Shown one piece after another: positions 35,768 through 47,577 of a DNA stretch of 64,000 bases. The notes under the pieces were generated by a model. It saw nothing but the letters and a program-made list of their open reading frames with translations, was not told the DNA's origin and searched no databases. The position numbers were made by a program, and so were the translations under genes. The stretch spans positions 2,728,001 to 2,792,000 of the forward strand of contig JACAAK010000001.1 in the NCBI GenBank assembly GCA_025093985.1. Reading direction: 5' to 3'. Source of the stretch: Calvatia gigantea. Lineage: Eukaryota; Basidiomycota; Agaricomycetes; Agaricales; Lycoperdaceae. The number at the start of each line of letters is the position of its first letter. Within the stretch, counting starts at the first letter, position 1.

Positions 35768-36485
35768 TGTAGTCGATGTTCGAGTAGCGGGGAAGATTGA
35801 GAAGTGGAGATGGGGAGGAGTCCGAAGGGCACCAATGAATTAACGCTCGGTGCTGTTGAAGAAAACGGAACCCGATTCGGCGTTCGTCCAAAACAAATTT
35901 ATATTGAATCTCCAAGGAGTTTTTCTTCCACACCCCACAATCAAACTTCGTGCACAATATCGGAATATAGGTCAACTTCCGTAGTCCTCGACAGGATTGA
36001 CTGATCAGTAATTGGAGTATCCCTTTGACGAGATCGCGCAATAAACCGCTAAATTAAACCGCTAAACCTCCATATTAAATCCCCTAAGGGCCTGACTTCA
36101 ACCTGAAGGGACTTAAATGCCTCACATATTCACTTACCTGGAAAGGTGTACAGTCACGACTCCTGCTTTTTACTTCCTCCCCCCTGCCCTTCACAACGTC
36201 CGCCGGAAAACTGGTTCTCACGGTGATCTGTAAAAACTAGATCGAACAGAAAGCACTAAGTATGTATGCACAAATAGGCGGCCATCGGTCCTGGTTGTTT
36301 CAACTTCACCTAACACCACAGCAGCCACACCTACCGCCCAGTGGCTTAAAGTTATCAGAGCAAGGCCCTGTACCAGCACATTGCATGAGTGCATGGGGCC
36401 ATGCGGAGCCTAGACTCTCCAACAGGTATATTGCTACTCCTCTGGAATGGAACAAGTTAAATTTGCAGGGTTGTCGCCGTCCACA
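35768..36485. other. Intergenic, divergent
   Basis: Between the hydrolase (-) and kinase 1 (+). No supported gene; sequence similarity with the upstream region of kinase 2 begins only at about 36486. Confidence 0.5.
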
Positions 36486-36540
36486 ACAAGTACCACTTCC
36501 CCTTCTCCCATTATAAGACTTCACTCAGCTTCAAAAGGCC

Positions 36541-38126
36541 ATGGGAATCTTTTCGAATGTCATAGATCCTCTCGAAGGCGTTCGAAAGACAGAATCATAT
36601 TATTTCGGCTGCGGCGGATTGGCCGATCTATACCGAGGACAGTGGACCCGGAAACCAGACGAAATTCTACCAGTAAAGCACCTTTGTGAATGAATCTTGG
36701 CGAACAGAGGATGACACCTAATCCAACAGGTAGCAATTAAGTTGATTCGTAGGTGTACATGGAACGACAAAGGAGCAGTGGAGCATGCCCGCAAGGTAGA
36801 ACATTTTCAGCTCCACTACTGACGACGTCCACTGAAGGCGAACTGACAGTGTTTTCTACGAGAGTCGCGTGTATGGTCGCAACTCCATCACCCACATGTC
36901 GTGCCATTTTATGGCCTGATTTTTGAGCGAGATTATCCTGGTTTGGTTATGCCGTATTACAAGAACGGGGATCTCTCTCACTTCTTGCGAAAAAATCCCC
37001 AAGCAGACAGGCTCGTTCTGGTACGTCATTTTTCTGTTCCTTCTTCGTCCGGTATCGTACATTTTTTAGGCATGCGAGGTGGCAGCCGGACTGGAGTATC
37101 TCCACAACCTCAAACCGCATCCAGTGGTACACGGAGACATAAAAGCGGTATGGTGGTCCTCATGTTCCCCACCCTGATTACTCTGACCATGCCTTCCAAA
37201 GTCCAATGTTTTAGTCACTGACGATCACCAAGCCTGCTTAACCGATTTTGGGGTTGCAAAAATGCTCACCGTCTCTGGCTTTACAACTACTACTGTTGGT
37301 GGAACTTGTCGGTGGATGGCTCCAGAACTCTTGGATGACCATGAGCCTTCGCCCACGCTTGAATCAGATATATGGTCGTTCGGGATGACTCTTCTTCAAG
37401 TAAGCACCCGCCCAATCCATTACCCCATATAAAATAGCCGCTAAATGTATCTAGATCTTCACGGGAAAGGTCCCTTTTGGGGATATACGGAACGACGCCA
37501 CGGTCATCGTAAATTTATCGCGTGGCATTTTACCCCCTCAACCATCTGAAATCAGCGATTCGATGTGGGCACTACTTGAACGGTGCTGGACGTCTGAACC
37601 GACTAAACGACCCGGAACATCTGCCCTATCCGTGGCACTAAATGTCATGACGTCCGAGGAACTCACTGCAGCTGATGTAAACGACCTCGTGGATTATTTG
37701 GAGGTTGAAAGGCATCGATTATGTGACGCAGAACAACCGCTCACATCGTCAGAAACCACTTTTCCGCCGGCCGCCGAACCCCCAGGGAAGCCAAGAAAAA
37801 AACCCTTTGGCAAACACATCCGCGGGCTCTCTCTGGACTGCATTACCACACGTGGCCCCTCGTCTCCAACGAAACCGCTTTTTTCATTGAACACGCTATT
37901 AAAACGGTCCCCAGATGAGAGGCAATCCGAACTACAATCCACCACAGTCATCACAGAATCGCCTGGCGCATTTTGCTGCTACTGGCCTGGGTGTGGGGCC
38001 CATTTCACGACCCTCCCACCTCGTCGAGCTCATGACATCCAACATTGGTTCTCCTGGAAGAAGAGTAACAATGACATGCACGGCCCGGCGCCGGGCATGC
38101 CTAGCTTTTCCTCCGTCTTGGCATGA
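36541..38126 (+). CDS. TKL-type protein kinase 1 with C-terminal C2H2-like motif
   Basis: Protein kinase of the expanded Agaricomycete tyrosine-kinase-like group. Spliced motifs: FGCGGLADLYRGQW (Gly loop), VAIKLIRRC (Lys), FLRESRVWSQLHHPHVVPF, MPYYKNGDLSHFL, VVHGDIKASNVLV (catalytic loop in HGD form), LTDFGVAKML (DFG), GGTCRWMAPELL (APE), SDIWSFGMTLLQ and RCWTSEPTKRPGTS. After a low-complexity linker the C-terminus has CCYWPGCGAHF followed by a spaced His pair (RRAHDIQHW), resembling a C2H2 zinc finger. All exons join in frame, so the catalytic core looks active. The start at 36541 is supported by the same position in kinase 2. Substrates unknown. Confidence 0.85.
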
Positions 38127-38232
38127 ATGCCCTTTTTCTTGTCCCTCGTCATCTTAGACTTTGCAATATCTGTGCTGTTTAACATTTTTACTACCTCTGT
38201 TATTTCGTGCAGGCGCAAGCTTCTCGTACATA

Positions 38233-39188
38233 TTAAGGAATTGATCTTCCCTCTCTGATAGCTTTAGCGGCTTCACTTTGTGCTTCATTCCTCAGGTAAC
38301 GTCCGTAAATCTCTATATAATGCTCCTTGGTCTATTCCGGCATGGTCAGCCCGGGAATCTCACTGGAAAAACGACACTCACACTCTCCGTCCTTACCACA
38401 CTGGGCCTTTCACTCAGGGCCTTTGCATATTTCTCCCAGGCATCTCCAGCACCACTTCGTTTATAGCCTCTGTGTTCCGAAACAACCCAATCCCTTGTAA
38501 TCCATGGTGCAACAACGGCGTCCACAATACCAAACTCTTCTCCAAAAAAGTAGGGTCCCTTGGCATGCTGCGCAAGTTTCTTCTGCGCCTCGTATAAATC
38601 TTCTCTGGCCTTATCCTGCTTATCTGTTTCTTGAAGCTGGATAAGGCGGAAGAACGCTGGAACAATGTTCTTGCTGATGTGATCGAGCCATATTCTAGCA
38701 ACTGCACGATTATATGGGCCCGCTGGCAGCAGGCCGGGTTTATATTCAGGGTATGCGTCATCCAGGAACTCGAGGAGTACTAGGGATTCGTATAGGGCTT
38801 TCCCGTTATATTCCATGACGGGAACGAGGCCCTTGGGATTGATATCTTTTAATTTTTAGGTGCAGGAATCTGGACATCAGCGTCTCCCAATGAGATAAAA
38901 AACACTCAGGGCCCACCAAGGAAATGCTTCTCCTTTTTGTACGGATTGACTTCCTTGTACTGATATGGAATTCCTTTCTCCTCCAAGGCAATCCATACAC
39001 GCTGAACATATGGACAGAACTGGACAACATCATCAGACATGATTAGCTCCCGATACGGCACCGAGATCGGAACATAAACGTACCCAACCTGCCCAGAACA
39101 CGAGGTCTTGGGGTGCTTGATGTTTCGCTACTGTTTCTGCAGCAACGCCAGTTGCGTAGGGATGAATCTGGACGTCTGGAATTGACAT
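38233..39188 (-). CDS. Glutathione S-transferase, omega/GSTO-like
   Basis: Starts MSIPDVQIHPYATGVA. The N-terminal thioredoxin fold is assembled across introns as LVFWAGW-FCPYVQRVWIALE, with the omega-type active-site Cys in FCPY. It is followed by GIPYQYKEVNPYKKE, INPKGLVPVMEYNGKALYES (cis-Pro and glutathione-binding Glu-Ser) and an all-helical domain through GPYFFGEEFGIVDAVVAPW. The final exon reads TKEHYIEIYGRYLRNEAQSE and ends GRSIP at 38233; stopping at 38346 would read into the last intron. Roughly 250 residues, intact. Such enzymes reduce or deglutathionylate small molecules. Its 3' part was copied to ~46520-46705. Confidence 0.85.
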
Positions 39189-39497
39189 GGCGTAAATAGG
39201 GGCAAAGGGCTCACGGTGAATCTTCTGTGAAGCCGCATCGACCTATTATATACATAGTTGGTGGGAGCTAGGTTTCAAATAGCATCCAAAAATTGCGTCA
39301 GAGGTAGAAAACATCACTAATCAAATCTTGGTAATTCATCGGGCCCATCAAATACACACACACTTCACGTGGAGAAACGGAATCAGTAATAAAATGCATT
39401 GCGCAGAAAACACAAGGCAGCGGACAAGCAGCAGCCCTGGCCGTGCTGACTATTGGCGCAATGCAAAAAGGCTCAAATTTCGGACCTCAAACAAGGG
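39189..39497. other. Intergenic
   Basis: Promoter region of the GST and 3' flank of TRAPPC11. Nothing else seen. Confidence 0.5.
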
Positions 39498-42400
39498 TCA
39501 TGGTAGGACAAGGATAGACATCTGCCCTGGGCCCTCCTCCCTTCCAGCTTTTGCGTTTTGACCAACCTCTGTGCCCACACCTAATCTTCGATCCCTGACG
39601 AATATCGGCGATCTCTACAACCTCCCCTTCACCACCACCTGCTGCTCCATCTGTATTACTCTGGGTTTGAACAGGAATAACAGCCTTTCTGCGATTGTAT
39701 ACCCTAAGCTTAGGGAGTCGTAGGTGTCCACATTCCACTGGAATCAGGCGCCACGTTATTCTTTCCTCGGCGCCGGGCAGGAGAATTGGTATTCGCCCAC
39801 TCCTCAGTCCGGAGACGACAAACGCATCGGCATTGTCGGATTCCAACTGACAAAGAACATTGGCTGAGATCGTCGGATTGTAATTGCGAATGGAGAGGTT
39901 GAGGTTAAAGGGTACGTGAAGCTTCGCTATAGGTGGGACATCCAAGAGGGCCACAACATTTTCGTGGGGCAGTTTCGGTGCCGATATCTGAATCCGAGTT
40001 GTTGAGGCTTTGGAGTGTTCTCCATTGTCGAGAATTCTACATCGAAATGAGTAATGTAAATTTAGATGGATCTGGTAATCGTGACGAACCTCTGCCACTG
40101 TGTCACGTAATAACCAAGTATTGGTGGGGCTTTTATAGTTCCATCGCCATCAGATAGAATAATAAAGCGACTTGAGATGTTGAATTCGTCTCCAGGCAAG
40201 AAATCTTCGGATCAAACCGGTGAATCCTTTGGATGGACAGAATTTAGACCGGATCATTCACCTCCAGGGAACAAATCCTCATCATCAGTTTCAAGCGATG
40301 TACCAAGAAGCTTCACTTCGGTATCCTATTCACATTGAGCACAATATCCAAATTCGAAAAAACTATTTACTCACCCCGCCCTCAAACTTGATGTGTTCCA
40401 CGTGTATAGACCAAGGTTCAGCGACGGACACGTCCGTAACGACCATCACTTCCATGCTCCGTCCCTCATCAACATACTCCTCTTCGTAACTCTCGAGGTC
40501 AGTGAGTCCATGCCACTCTTTCAGGTTGTGTTGGTAAGCAACTTCTTGGGTAACCTGGAAAGCCTCCAACGTTGGCACAACGATCGTTTGTAGTTTCTCC
40601 GTAATGTCATTTGCACGGTGGCCCTCTTCACCTAAGAGCGGCGAGCCTTCTGGTATACTTGTTTGCACAGAGATATCAAGCATTCTGTCTCCCGCAGCGC
40701 CCCCACTAAGAAGGTGCATTGTCTTGGTGACCGAAGCACCAGACTTGACGGTTCCACAATATACACCCTTGATTAAGCTTGGGGATTGTTCGTCGTCGAG
40801 TGTAATTCTGTTAACTGAAGGGAAGTTGAGTCAGGCTTAGGAATGAACGGGGATCGAGAAATCCATCTCACCAGCACCATCGGTGTCAGTAGGTTGCAGC
40901 ATAATGTCGAGGGTGACATCTAGGTCCTTGTCATCAAGATTAGTAACCTCAATGGTAATTGGGTAATTTTCATCCAAATAGGCCGGTGCTTCATGTTGAA
41001 CAGAAACAAGCACCTGGTGTGGTCGGTATTTGACACTAGAGCGGAAGTCAAACGAGTCCAAGGAAGAAATGAAGGGCGCCATACGTTGTCGAGGTATACT
41101 GTTCCCGTTTAACAGTGACAAATCGTAAAGGATCCAGGGATGACAGCCATTTTCCAATGACGGGCGGCCGCTGACGTCCAGCACAGGGTTGCAGAGGAAG
41201 TTCGACCTTCCAAGCATTCAGTTCCAATGTGAGCACCAATTTAGAAATCTATGATCATGAATTAATATTATTCACTGAAACTGCGTTGATACTGCACCTG
41301 AAGCACAGTAGGGACATTGGAAGACATCATCCCAGAGATGATCAAGACGTTGCCAACGTCCCACCTCAAATTTGCCTGAGCCTCTACGGACTCTTGGGAT
41401 GTCACATTACCGATATTGACCCACTGGACAGCGCTCGTCTCCTTTTCTGGAGAGTGGCGAATCAAGATGGATGCCTCGTTGTCGTCCTCCAAATATATCG
41501 CCAAAGATGAAAATGGTAGCGATGATACTGATATTGAAGTTGGCGCTGTTAATGAGACCTGGAAGGCGGCTGCGTCGCCGACCTTTGACGCTCGAGGACC
41601 AAAATACAGTGCTAGTGTTGACTGGGGGGGGGGTTAGGAGCACAAGAATTCCGGATACACAAGGACTCACATAATGGTTTTGCTTCCGTGAGCTCAACAA
41701 TAAACGCATCCGAAGATTTCGGGACAGTACTCTGCAAGGAGTTAAGCGTGTTATACGACTGGATGCAACAAGCCAAGAACCTTGAGCACGGCAACGAGAT
41801 CCTCCTCCAGAGCATTCGGGTCCTCATCCGGGGTATCCGCGTCTGGGAAATCATTAACATGAGTTATAGTGACAAGAAAAACAACACACCATAACCCATC
41901 ATCTCCAACAACAGCCGTATGCCCAGCTCAACGTCGCCAAGTCGTTTCGCACAAGCGTACCACGTCGTCAGGAGTGGCCGCAGCATCTCTCCCCAATGCT
42001 CTCTGCGGTAAGTCCTGGCTATACGCTCGAAAAACCTTTCTACCGCTATTAAACAGCCAAGCACGTGAGCTACCGAGACTCACCGAATGGCCATCTCAAA
42101 TTGCCCAGAGTCACAATATGTCTGAGCTATACGATACGCGATCCAAAGAGTAAGGCGTCCTTGGCTATTGTTCGAAGGATCCCCTGGGTTATACTTCTTG
42201 AAAAGTTCGTACGCTTTGGTATACAACTAGAAACAACAAGTTGGGATTTTCCTCGCCAGTTTTGGAGTATACAACTTACCTCAAGGATAATGGTATTATG
42301 GTCGACTTTCTTTTCGTTTGTAAAACCGGGAGATAACGAAATAGGTTGTCCATTTTGCTAGATACGAAACATGAGTTGGTTTGCAACAACTTATGGAAAC

Positions 42401-44161
42401 GGGTCAATACCTCAGCCCTCAAAGCGGCCTGGAACTTAACTCTCCTCAGTTCAGTGCATCTAGCAGCTGTGTAATAGTAGAAACCCGGATGTTGAAGAGA
42501 ATGGCTGGGATTGAGTCCAAGCGTCCTTGGGTCCACATCACGGCCAACCGAACGCTGAGTACCCGGATTTAAGGTTTGCGAAAGCGAGGTGGTCAAGCCC
42601 AGCGCGGACACATGAGGTTTGTGTACAGGAATGACCAAAGTCGAGCGTGTTCCCTGCTCCAACAGCTCTGCGAAGAGACGATTCCTGCAAATAGGTAACC
42701 TGAACCGTGCTCAAGAGAATGTAGAACCTACTGTCGAGCCATCCAACTCCAGTACTCGAATGTCTCCTCGCCTATACCCCATCCCCTCGAGAAATCACTA
42801 AATTTACGGACATGAGTCATATGATGTGACAAGGCAAGACTGTGTTCATTGTTGTAGAGGTAAAGCTTGGTGATCTGTTCGACTGTTAATTACAGTTGGA
42901 CGGCGTGGTGTGCCAGCCCGGCGTACCTTGATGTTGATGGTGTCTGCAAGAACCTTCGCTTCAGCCCATCGTTTCGTTCTTGGGGGTAAGATTGCAGGGG
43001 ATCCGAACATGATCACCAACATGTCATATGAATCTTGATAATGCCTTGAGCCTCATTAGGGTGAATCACTGTGATACGGTAGTATACTCACTTAAGGGCA
43101 ACTTCGTCTTCTCCTCGGAATTCTGCAAAACATGCCATCTTGTACTCGTAGCGCACAGTCCATCCCTCCGGTCTCAGGGGTCGGGCAATATTGCCAAGGG
43201 GTGGATTAGGATAAGAGGCCACGGCAGTGGAATGCCTGTTTCGCTTTCTCCGGACGCGTTTCGAGTGGGCAGTATAATATTCAAGAGCGGGTTCGAACAG
43301 GGCTTGAGTAAGACTGGGACGTGTTAAATGCTTGCACATGTAGCCAACTGAGTATACGGACCTCTTCACGAATTCTCCCAGTTCTGCTGGACTTACTGGG
43401 CTCAGCACAAAGAGCGCAGCTCGTGAGTCCAATCCACTGTTTCGCCTAATGAACGTCAACCTTGCATCCAAAGCGGGGTCATCTGCCAGAATTATAGCCC
43501 ATAAGTCTAGCACACAAGGACTTGTCATTGGTTGCGCACCAAGCATCTTCCGGCTCGCCAACAATACAACGGTCAACTTGATATTACGCTCATTGGTACT
43601 CTTCTTCTTGAGGGAGATCTCAGCAGAAAGCTCGCTATCGCGTCTCCTTTCCTCAGCCTCTCTCTCTCTTTCCCTATCCGCATCGGGGCCTTCCAGCGGC
43701 GACTTGGGATTTGAGGGTGGATGCTCGTACAATCTCAGGAACGTTACAAACACAGACGGCACAAGCGTCGTATGCTTGCGTATCCATATGGGTGCAATTA
43801 TACCATCTGGATGCAATGGCGAACTCGGTGTCAAGGGAGACAATGGTGAGTGAGCAGAGGCGTATTGGGGGTCATCAGGTGGTATAAGTTTGCGAGGCGG
43901 AAATCGCGCTTCTTTGTCGGTCAAGATGACGTGGAATGTTTTTAATTTCTCTGGCTGCCATATGGCGACTTTGCGTTGACTAGAGAGAGCGTCGCGTAGT
44001 CTGACAATGAGGGTGTAGAACGGGTCCGTAAACTTTGTGGAAGGCGATTGTGGTGTTGCGGGTGTTGCAGGTGTTGCAGGCGCTTGTGGTGGCACATCGA
44101 GTCCTGCAACAAACATTACTGGAGCCAGCTGCGCGAGCAGCTCTGGCGGATACGAATTCAT
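39498..44161 (-). CDS. TRAPPC11: TRAPPC11 homolog (foie-gras/Gryzun domains), possible frameshift near the 3' end
   Basis: Large subunit of the TRAPP III tethering complex, acting in ER-Golgi traffic and autophagy. It starts MNSYPPELLAQLAPVMFVAG. The first exon carries a Pro-rich insert and the foie-gras region (IKLTVVLLASRKMLGAQP, LDLWAIILADDPALDARLTF). Further exons encode LALSHHMTHVRKFSDFSRGW, DLVAVLK-STVPKSSDAFIVE, AIYLEDDNEASILIRHSPE and the Gryzun-like beta-sandwich part (NPTISANVLCQLESDNADAF, EERITWRLIPVECGHLRLPK). About 1,400 residues and many introns. The C-terminus most plausibly ends MSILVLP at 39498, but a one-base slip near 39597 is needed to reach it. Read straight, the frame stops at 39487. 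The acceptor at about 41634 follows a C10 tract. Confidence 0.82.
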
Positions 44162-44836
44162 GGTTGCGCAAAAAAAAGTGGTCAATTAGAGATGCTGACA
44201 GGATCAGTTACTGGACCGGATTGTAGGCGACCAAGCCGGGTCGAGCGTTACGCATTATGTTGCCACCATTCGGTCCGGTGTGGTGCACCCTTGATTTCGT
44301 GTGATTGGGGTTCGATTCCGCTTAATCAACCTCCCACGGGCATTTATCACAGAGATTGGGCCACTATAATAATTGTGCTACATAACATATCCGGAGACCT
44401 GATTCAAAAGACAATAAGGGTCACAGATTTCAATCTGGTGTTGTTTTTCAAGATTTGGTTCCCTTATGGTTTCTGAATCGCGTCTCCGAACCTTCGAGGT
44501 CTCGGGTTATTGTAACTGGACAAACGCACGCCAATTCACACCGGCTTGACCGAACCCTGCATTCCCCAACCTCGTTTTAGCAGGACCCCGGCGAGTGAGT
44601 GGCGATTTTGCGGTTTGGCTCGCGGGGGAAAACAATAACGACTTCTGAACTGGCTTACACTGTTAGATTAAGTAGAGATAGCGCGTCACTCAGTACCACA
44701 GTGGGCACCGGATCCATGACATGAGGCGCGATCTGCTTTGACTTAAATCCGGAGGATTTTTCCCCCAAACCACCCATAACAAGTACCACTTAACCCCCTT
44801 TCCAAGACTTCGCTAAGCTCGAGAAAAAAAAGAGAC
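44162..44836. other. Intergenic, divergent
   Basis: Between TRAPPC11 (-) and kinase 2 (+). No gene; a tRNA B-box-like string at 44309-44319 is not part of a foldable tRNA. Confidence 0.5.
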
Positions 44837-46419
44837 ATGGGAGTCTCTCCGAATGCCGTAGGCCCTCTCCTTAAAGACGTTAGAAAGACGGAATCACAAT
44901 ATTTCGGCTACGGCGGATTGAGCGACTTATACCGTGGACAGTGGACCCGGAAACCAGGCGAAACTCTACCGGTAAAGCACTTTTATGAATCTCGACGAGC
45001 AGAGCCTGACACCCAATACAACAGGTAGCGATTAAGGTGATTCGCAGGTGTACGTGGAACGATAAAGCAACTTTGGAGCGTGCTCGCAAGGTAGGGCGTT
45101 CTCAGCCTTATTGCCTGACGACTCCGACTGAAGGTGAACTGACAGCGTTTTCTGCGGGAATCGCGTGTATGGTCACAACTCCATCACCCACATGTCGTGC
45201 CATTTTATGGCCTGGTTTTTGAGCAAGGTCATCCCGGCCTAGTTATGCCATATTACAAGAACGGGGATCTCTCTCACTTCTTGCGAAAAAATCCCCAAGC
45301 AGACAGGCTCGTTCTGGTACGTCAATTCCTGTTCCTTCTTCGTCCGGTATCGTACATTTTTTTAGGCATGCGAGGTGGCAGCCGGACTGGAGTATCTCCA
45401 CAACCTCAAACCGCATCCAGTGATACACGGAGACATAAAAGCGGTATGATGGTCCCCTTGTTCCCCACCCTGATTACTCTGACCGTACCTTCCAAAGTCC
45501 AATGTTTTAGTCACTGACGATCACCAAGCCTGCTTAACCGATTTTGGGGTTGCAAAAATGCTCACCGTCTCTGGCTTTACAACTACTACTGTTGGTGGAA
45601 CTTGTCGGTGGATGGCTCCAGAGCTCTTGGATGAGCGTGAGCCTTCACCCACACTTGGATCCGATATATGGTCGTTCGGGATGACTCTTCTTCAAGTAAG
45701 CACCCGGTCGCCCATCACCCCCTTTAAGATGGCTGCTAATTGACCGATGTATTTAGATCTTTACGGGAAAGTTGCCTTTTGGGAATGTACGGAATGATGC
45801 TATGGTCGTCGTTACTTTAACGCGTGGCATATTGCCCTCGCGACCACCAGAAATCAGCGACTCGATGTGGGCACTACTTGAATGGTGCTGGGCGCTTGAA
45901 CCGATTAAACGACCTGGAATCTCTTGCCTATCCATGGCACTAAGTATCATGACGTCCGAGGAGCTCACTGCGGCTGATGTAAACGACCTCGTGGATTATT
46001 TGGAAAATGAAATGGATGATACGGAACAACCGTTTACATCGCTGGAAACCATTTTACTGCCGGCCGCAGAACCCTCAGAGAAGCCAAGAAAAAAATCCTT
46101 TAACAACTTCATCCACAAGCTCTCTCTGGGCTGCATCCCAAAACGTGGCCCCCCGTCTCCGGCGAGGCTCTTTTTTTCGTTGAATACGCTATTGAAAATT
46201 TCCGTAGGTGAGGGGCAATCCGAACTACAATCCACTACAGTCACCATGGAATCGTCTGGCGCATTTTGCTGCTACTGGCCTGGGTGTGGGGCCCATTTCA
46301 CGACCCTCTCACTTCGTCGAGTTCATGACATCCGACATTGGCTCTCTTGGAGGGACAGCGACGATGGTGTGGGCAGCCCTGCGCCAGCAGTACCTAGTTT
46401 TTCCTCCGCCTTGGCATGA
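44837..46419 (+). CDS. TKL-type protein kinase 2 with C-terminal C2H2-like motif
   Basis: Close paralog of kinase 1, 8.3 kb away, with the same exon plan. MGVSPNAVGPLLKDVRKTES precedes FGYGGLSDLYRGQW; then VAIKVIRRCTWNDKATLERA, FLRESRVWSQLHHPHVVPF, VMPYYKNGDLSHFLRKNP, VIHGDIKASNVLV, LTDFGVAKML, GGTCRWMAPELLDE, DIWSFGMTLLQ and WCWALEPIKRPGIS. The C-terminal CCYWPGCGAHF and spaced His pair are retained. No stop or frameshift was found, so both copies have stayed coding. Much of the middle is nearly identical to copy 1 even in introns, which points to recent duplication or gene conversion. Confidence 0.85.
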
Positions 46420-46519
46420 ATGCCCTTCCCGTTATCTCAGACCCTGTAATATCTGTGCTATTTAATATTTTTGCTACAATAACTTAATGATTTCGTCTTC
46501 TTGTACTTACTCTTTATGG

Positions 46520-46870
46520 AATTGCCCTTCCCAGCATGCATTAGCGGCTTCGCTTTGTGCTTCGTTCCTCAGGCCACAGGTACCGTCCATAGATCTACAT
46601 GTGGTGTTCCTTGGTGTATTCCGTCCTGCATGGTCAGCCCGGGAATCTCACTGGAAAAAAGGCACTCACACACCCCGTCCTCACCACGTTGGGCTTTTCA
46701 CTCAAAGGCGATTGTGGTGTTGCAGACGTTGCAGGTGTCGCAGGCGCTTGTGGTGGTACACCGGGTCCAGCGACAAGCATTACTGGAGCCAGCTGCGCGA
46801 GCAGCTCTGGCGGGTACGAATTCATGATTGCGTAGGGGACAGCGGTCGGTGAAGATGATGGCAGGGTCAA
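46520..46870 (-). pseudogene. Chimeric remnant: TRAPPC11 5' end joined to GST 3' end
   Basis: On the minus strand, 46825-~46706 reads MNSYPPELLAQLAPVMLVAG..ATPQSPL, like the TRAPPC11 start at 44161. It runs in frame into SEKPNVVRTGCVSAFFPVRF, like the GST segment ending at 38346. The following GST exon copy (~46520-46620) has an in-frame stop and a small insertion, so it is decayed. The fused frame is open from 46870 to 46634 (78 codons). Expression is unknown. Confidence 0.75.
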
Positions 46871-46969
46871 CTAGCCGTTGAATGGCTTGTATGCTTGCAA
46901 GGTTTCGCCCAAACACAAGCTGTTCAGCGTTATCACAATAATTAATTACAACGACACTCCTCCTGGCAA

Positions 46970-47346
46970 CTAGTACATCTCCAGACTCATTCCATCGTTA
47001 ATCTCGTAGTCTGCGAGTGTGATATGATCCTTGTAGATTGTATACCTTTGGTTCAGGCGTTACTCGATGTCCTTGACAGAGGTGGTCAACAGCAACGCAC
47101 CACTTCTTCAATTGAATCTTCGTGTGATCCGTGCCCGTCTGTGCAGCAATCAACTTCTTCAGGTCTCCTACCGTATCGTCTGGGCTGCACTTAACTCGCA
47201 CTGGCAAGCGTCAGGACATGCAACAGAGAAAAAGTCATCCACGCCCACCTTTACGGCCTAGACGATCATTGGCAATAACCTGGGTGTTGGTGTTAGATAT
47301 TCTGTCATGCCCACAGAAGCAAAGAACAAACTTCAATGAGAGCCAT
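46970..47346 (-). CDS. HUB1: Hub1/UBL5 ubiquitin-like splicing modifier
   Basis: Small ubiquitin-like protein (~73 residues) that binds the spliceosome protein Snu66 and influences use of weak 5' splice sites. Four exons: a 15-nt first exon (MALIE), then [30 protein letters not shown] with [11 protein letters not shown], and [20 protein letters not shown] ending LEMY (stop 46970). The Tyr ending in place of a C-terminal Gly-Gly is typical of Hub1. All introns are GT-AG. The sequence is nearly identical to the well-conserved family, so confidence is high. Confidence 0.92.
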
Positions 47347-47577
47347 TCGCAGAGTTTGAACGTTCGAGTCAGGACCTAATCAGCTGTGTTAAGGTCAACT
47401 TATATCATAAATCAATTAATCATTGTTTGAACTTGTTAACTAGCTTCCCCAAATAGCAAAGAGGATGGAACGGACAACGATGGTAATGGTGGTATCGTAC
47501 AACATGAAGCAAAAACCCAAGAAATACTAGTACAAGGTCAAGATGAGGGAGATGAGCAATCCCATCTCCAGCTGTCA

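Larger units (their letters stand above)
36486..46860. repeat. Tandem segmental duplication with internal deletion in copy 2
   Basis: Copy 1: kinase 1, complete GST gene, complete TRAPPC11 gene (36486-44161). Copy 2: kinase 2 (from ~44779), last part of the GST gene (~46520-46705), first part of TRAPPC11 (~46706-46825). The kinase and GST parts keep an offset of ~8.29 kb (36541 to 44837, 38348 to ~46636). The TRAPPC11 part has an offset of 2662 bp (44161 to 46823-46825), so about 5.6 kb is missing from copy 2. Confidence 0.85.

Noticed and set aside
38346..38816. GST ending at 38346 with FPVRFPG
   Set aside because: That end reads into an intron; splicing reaches TKEHYIEIYGRYLRNEAQS and a stop at 38233, as expected for the family.
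44309..44319. tRNA B box (GGTTCGATTCC)
   Set aside because: No A box at proper spacing and no T-arm or acceptor pairing could be drawn around it.
44837..46419. Kinase 2 as a decayed duplicate
   Set aside because: All kinase motifs and splice sites are kept; apparent out-of-frame segments are introns shared with kinase 1.
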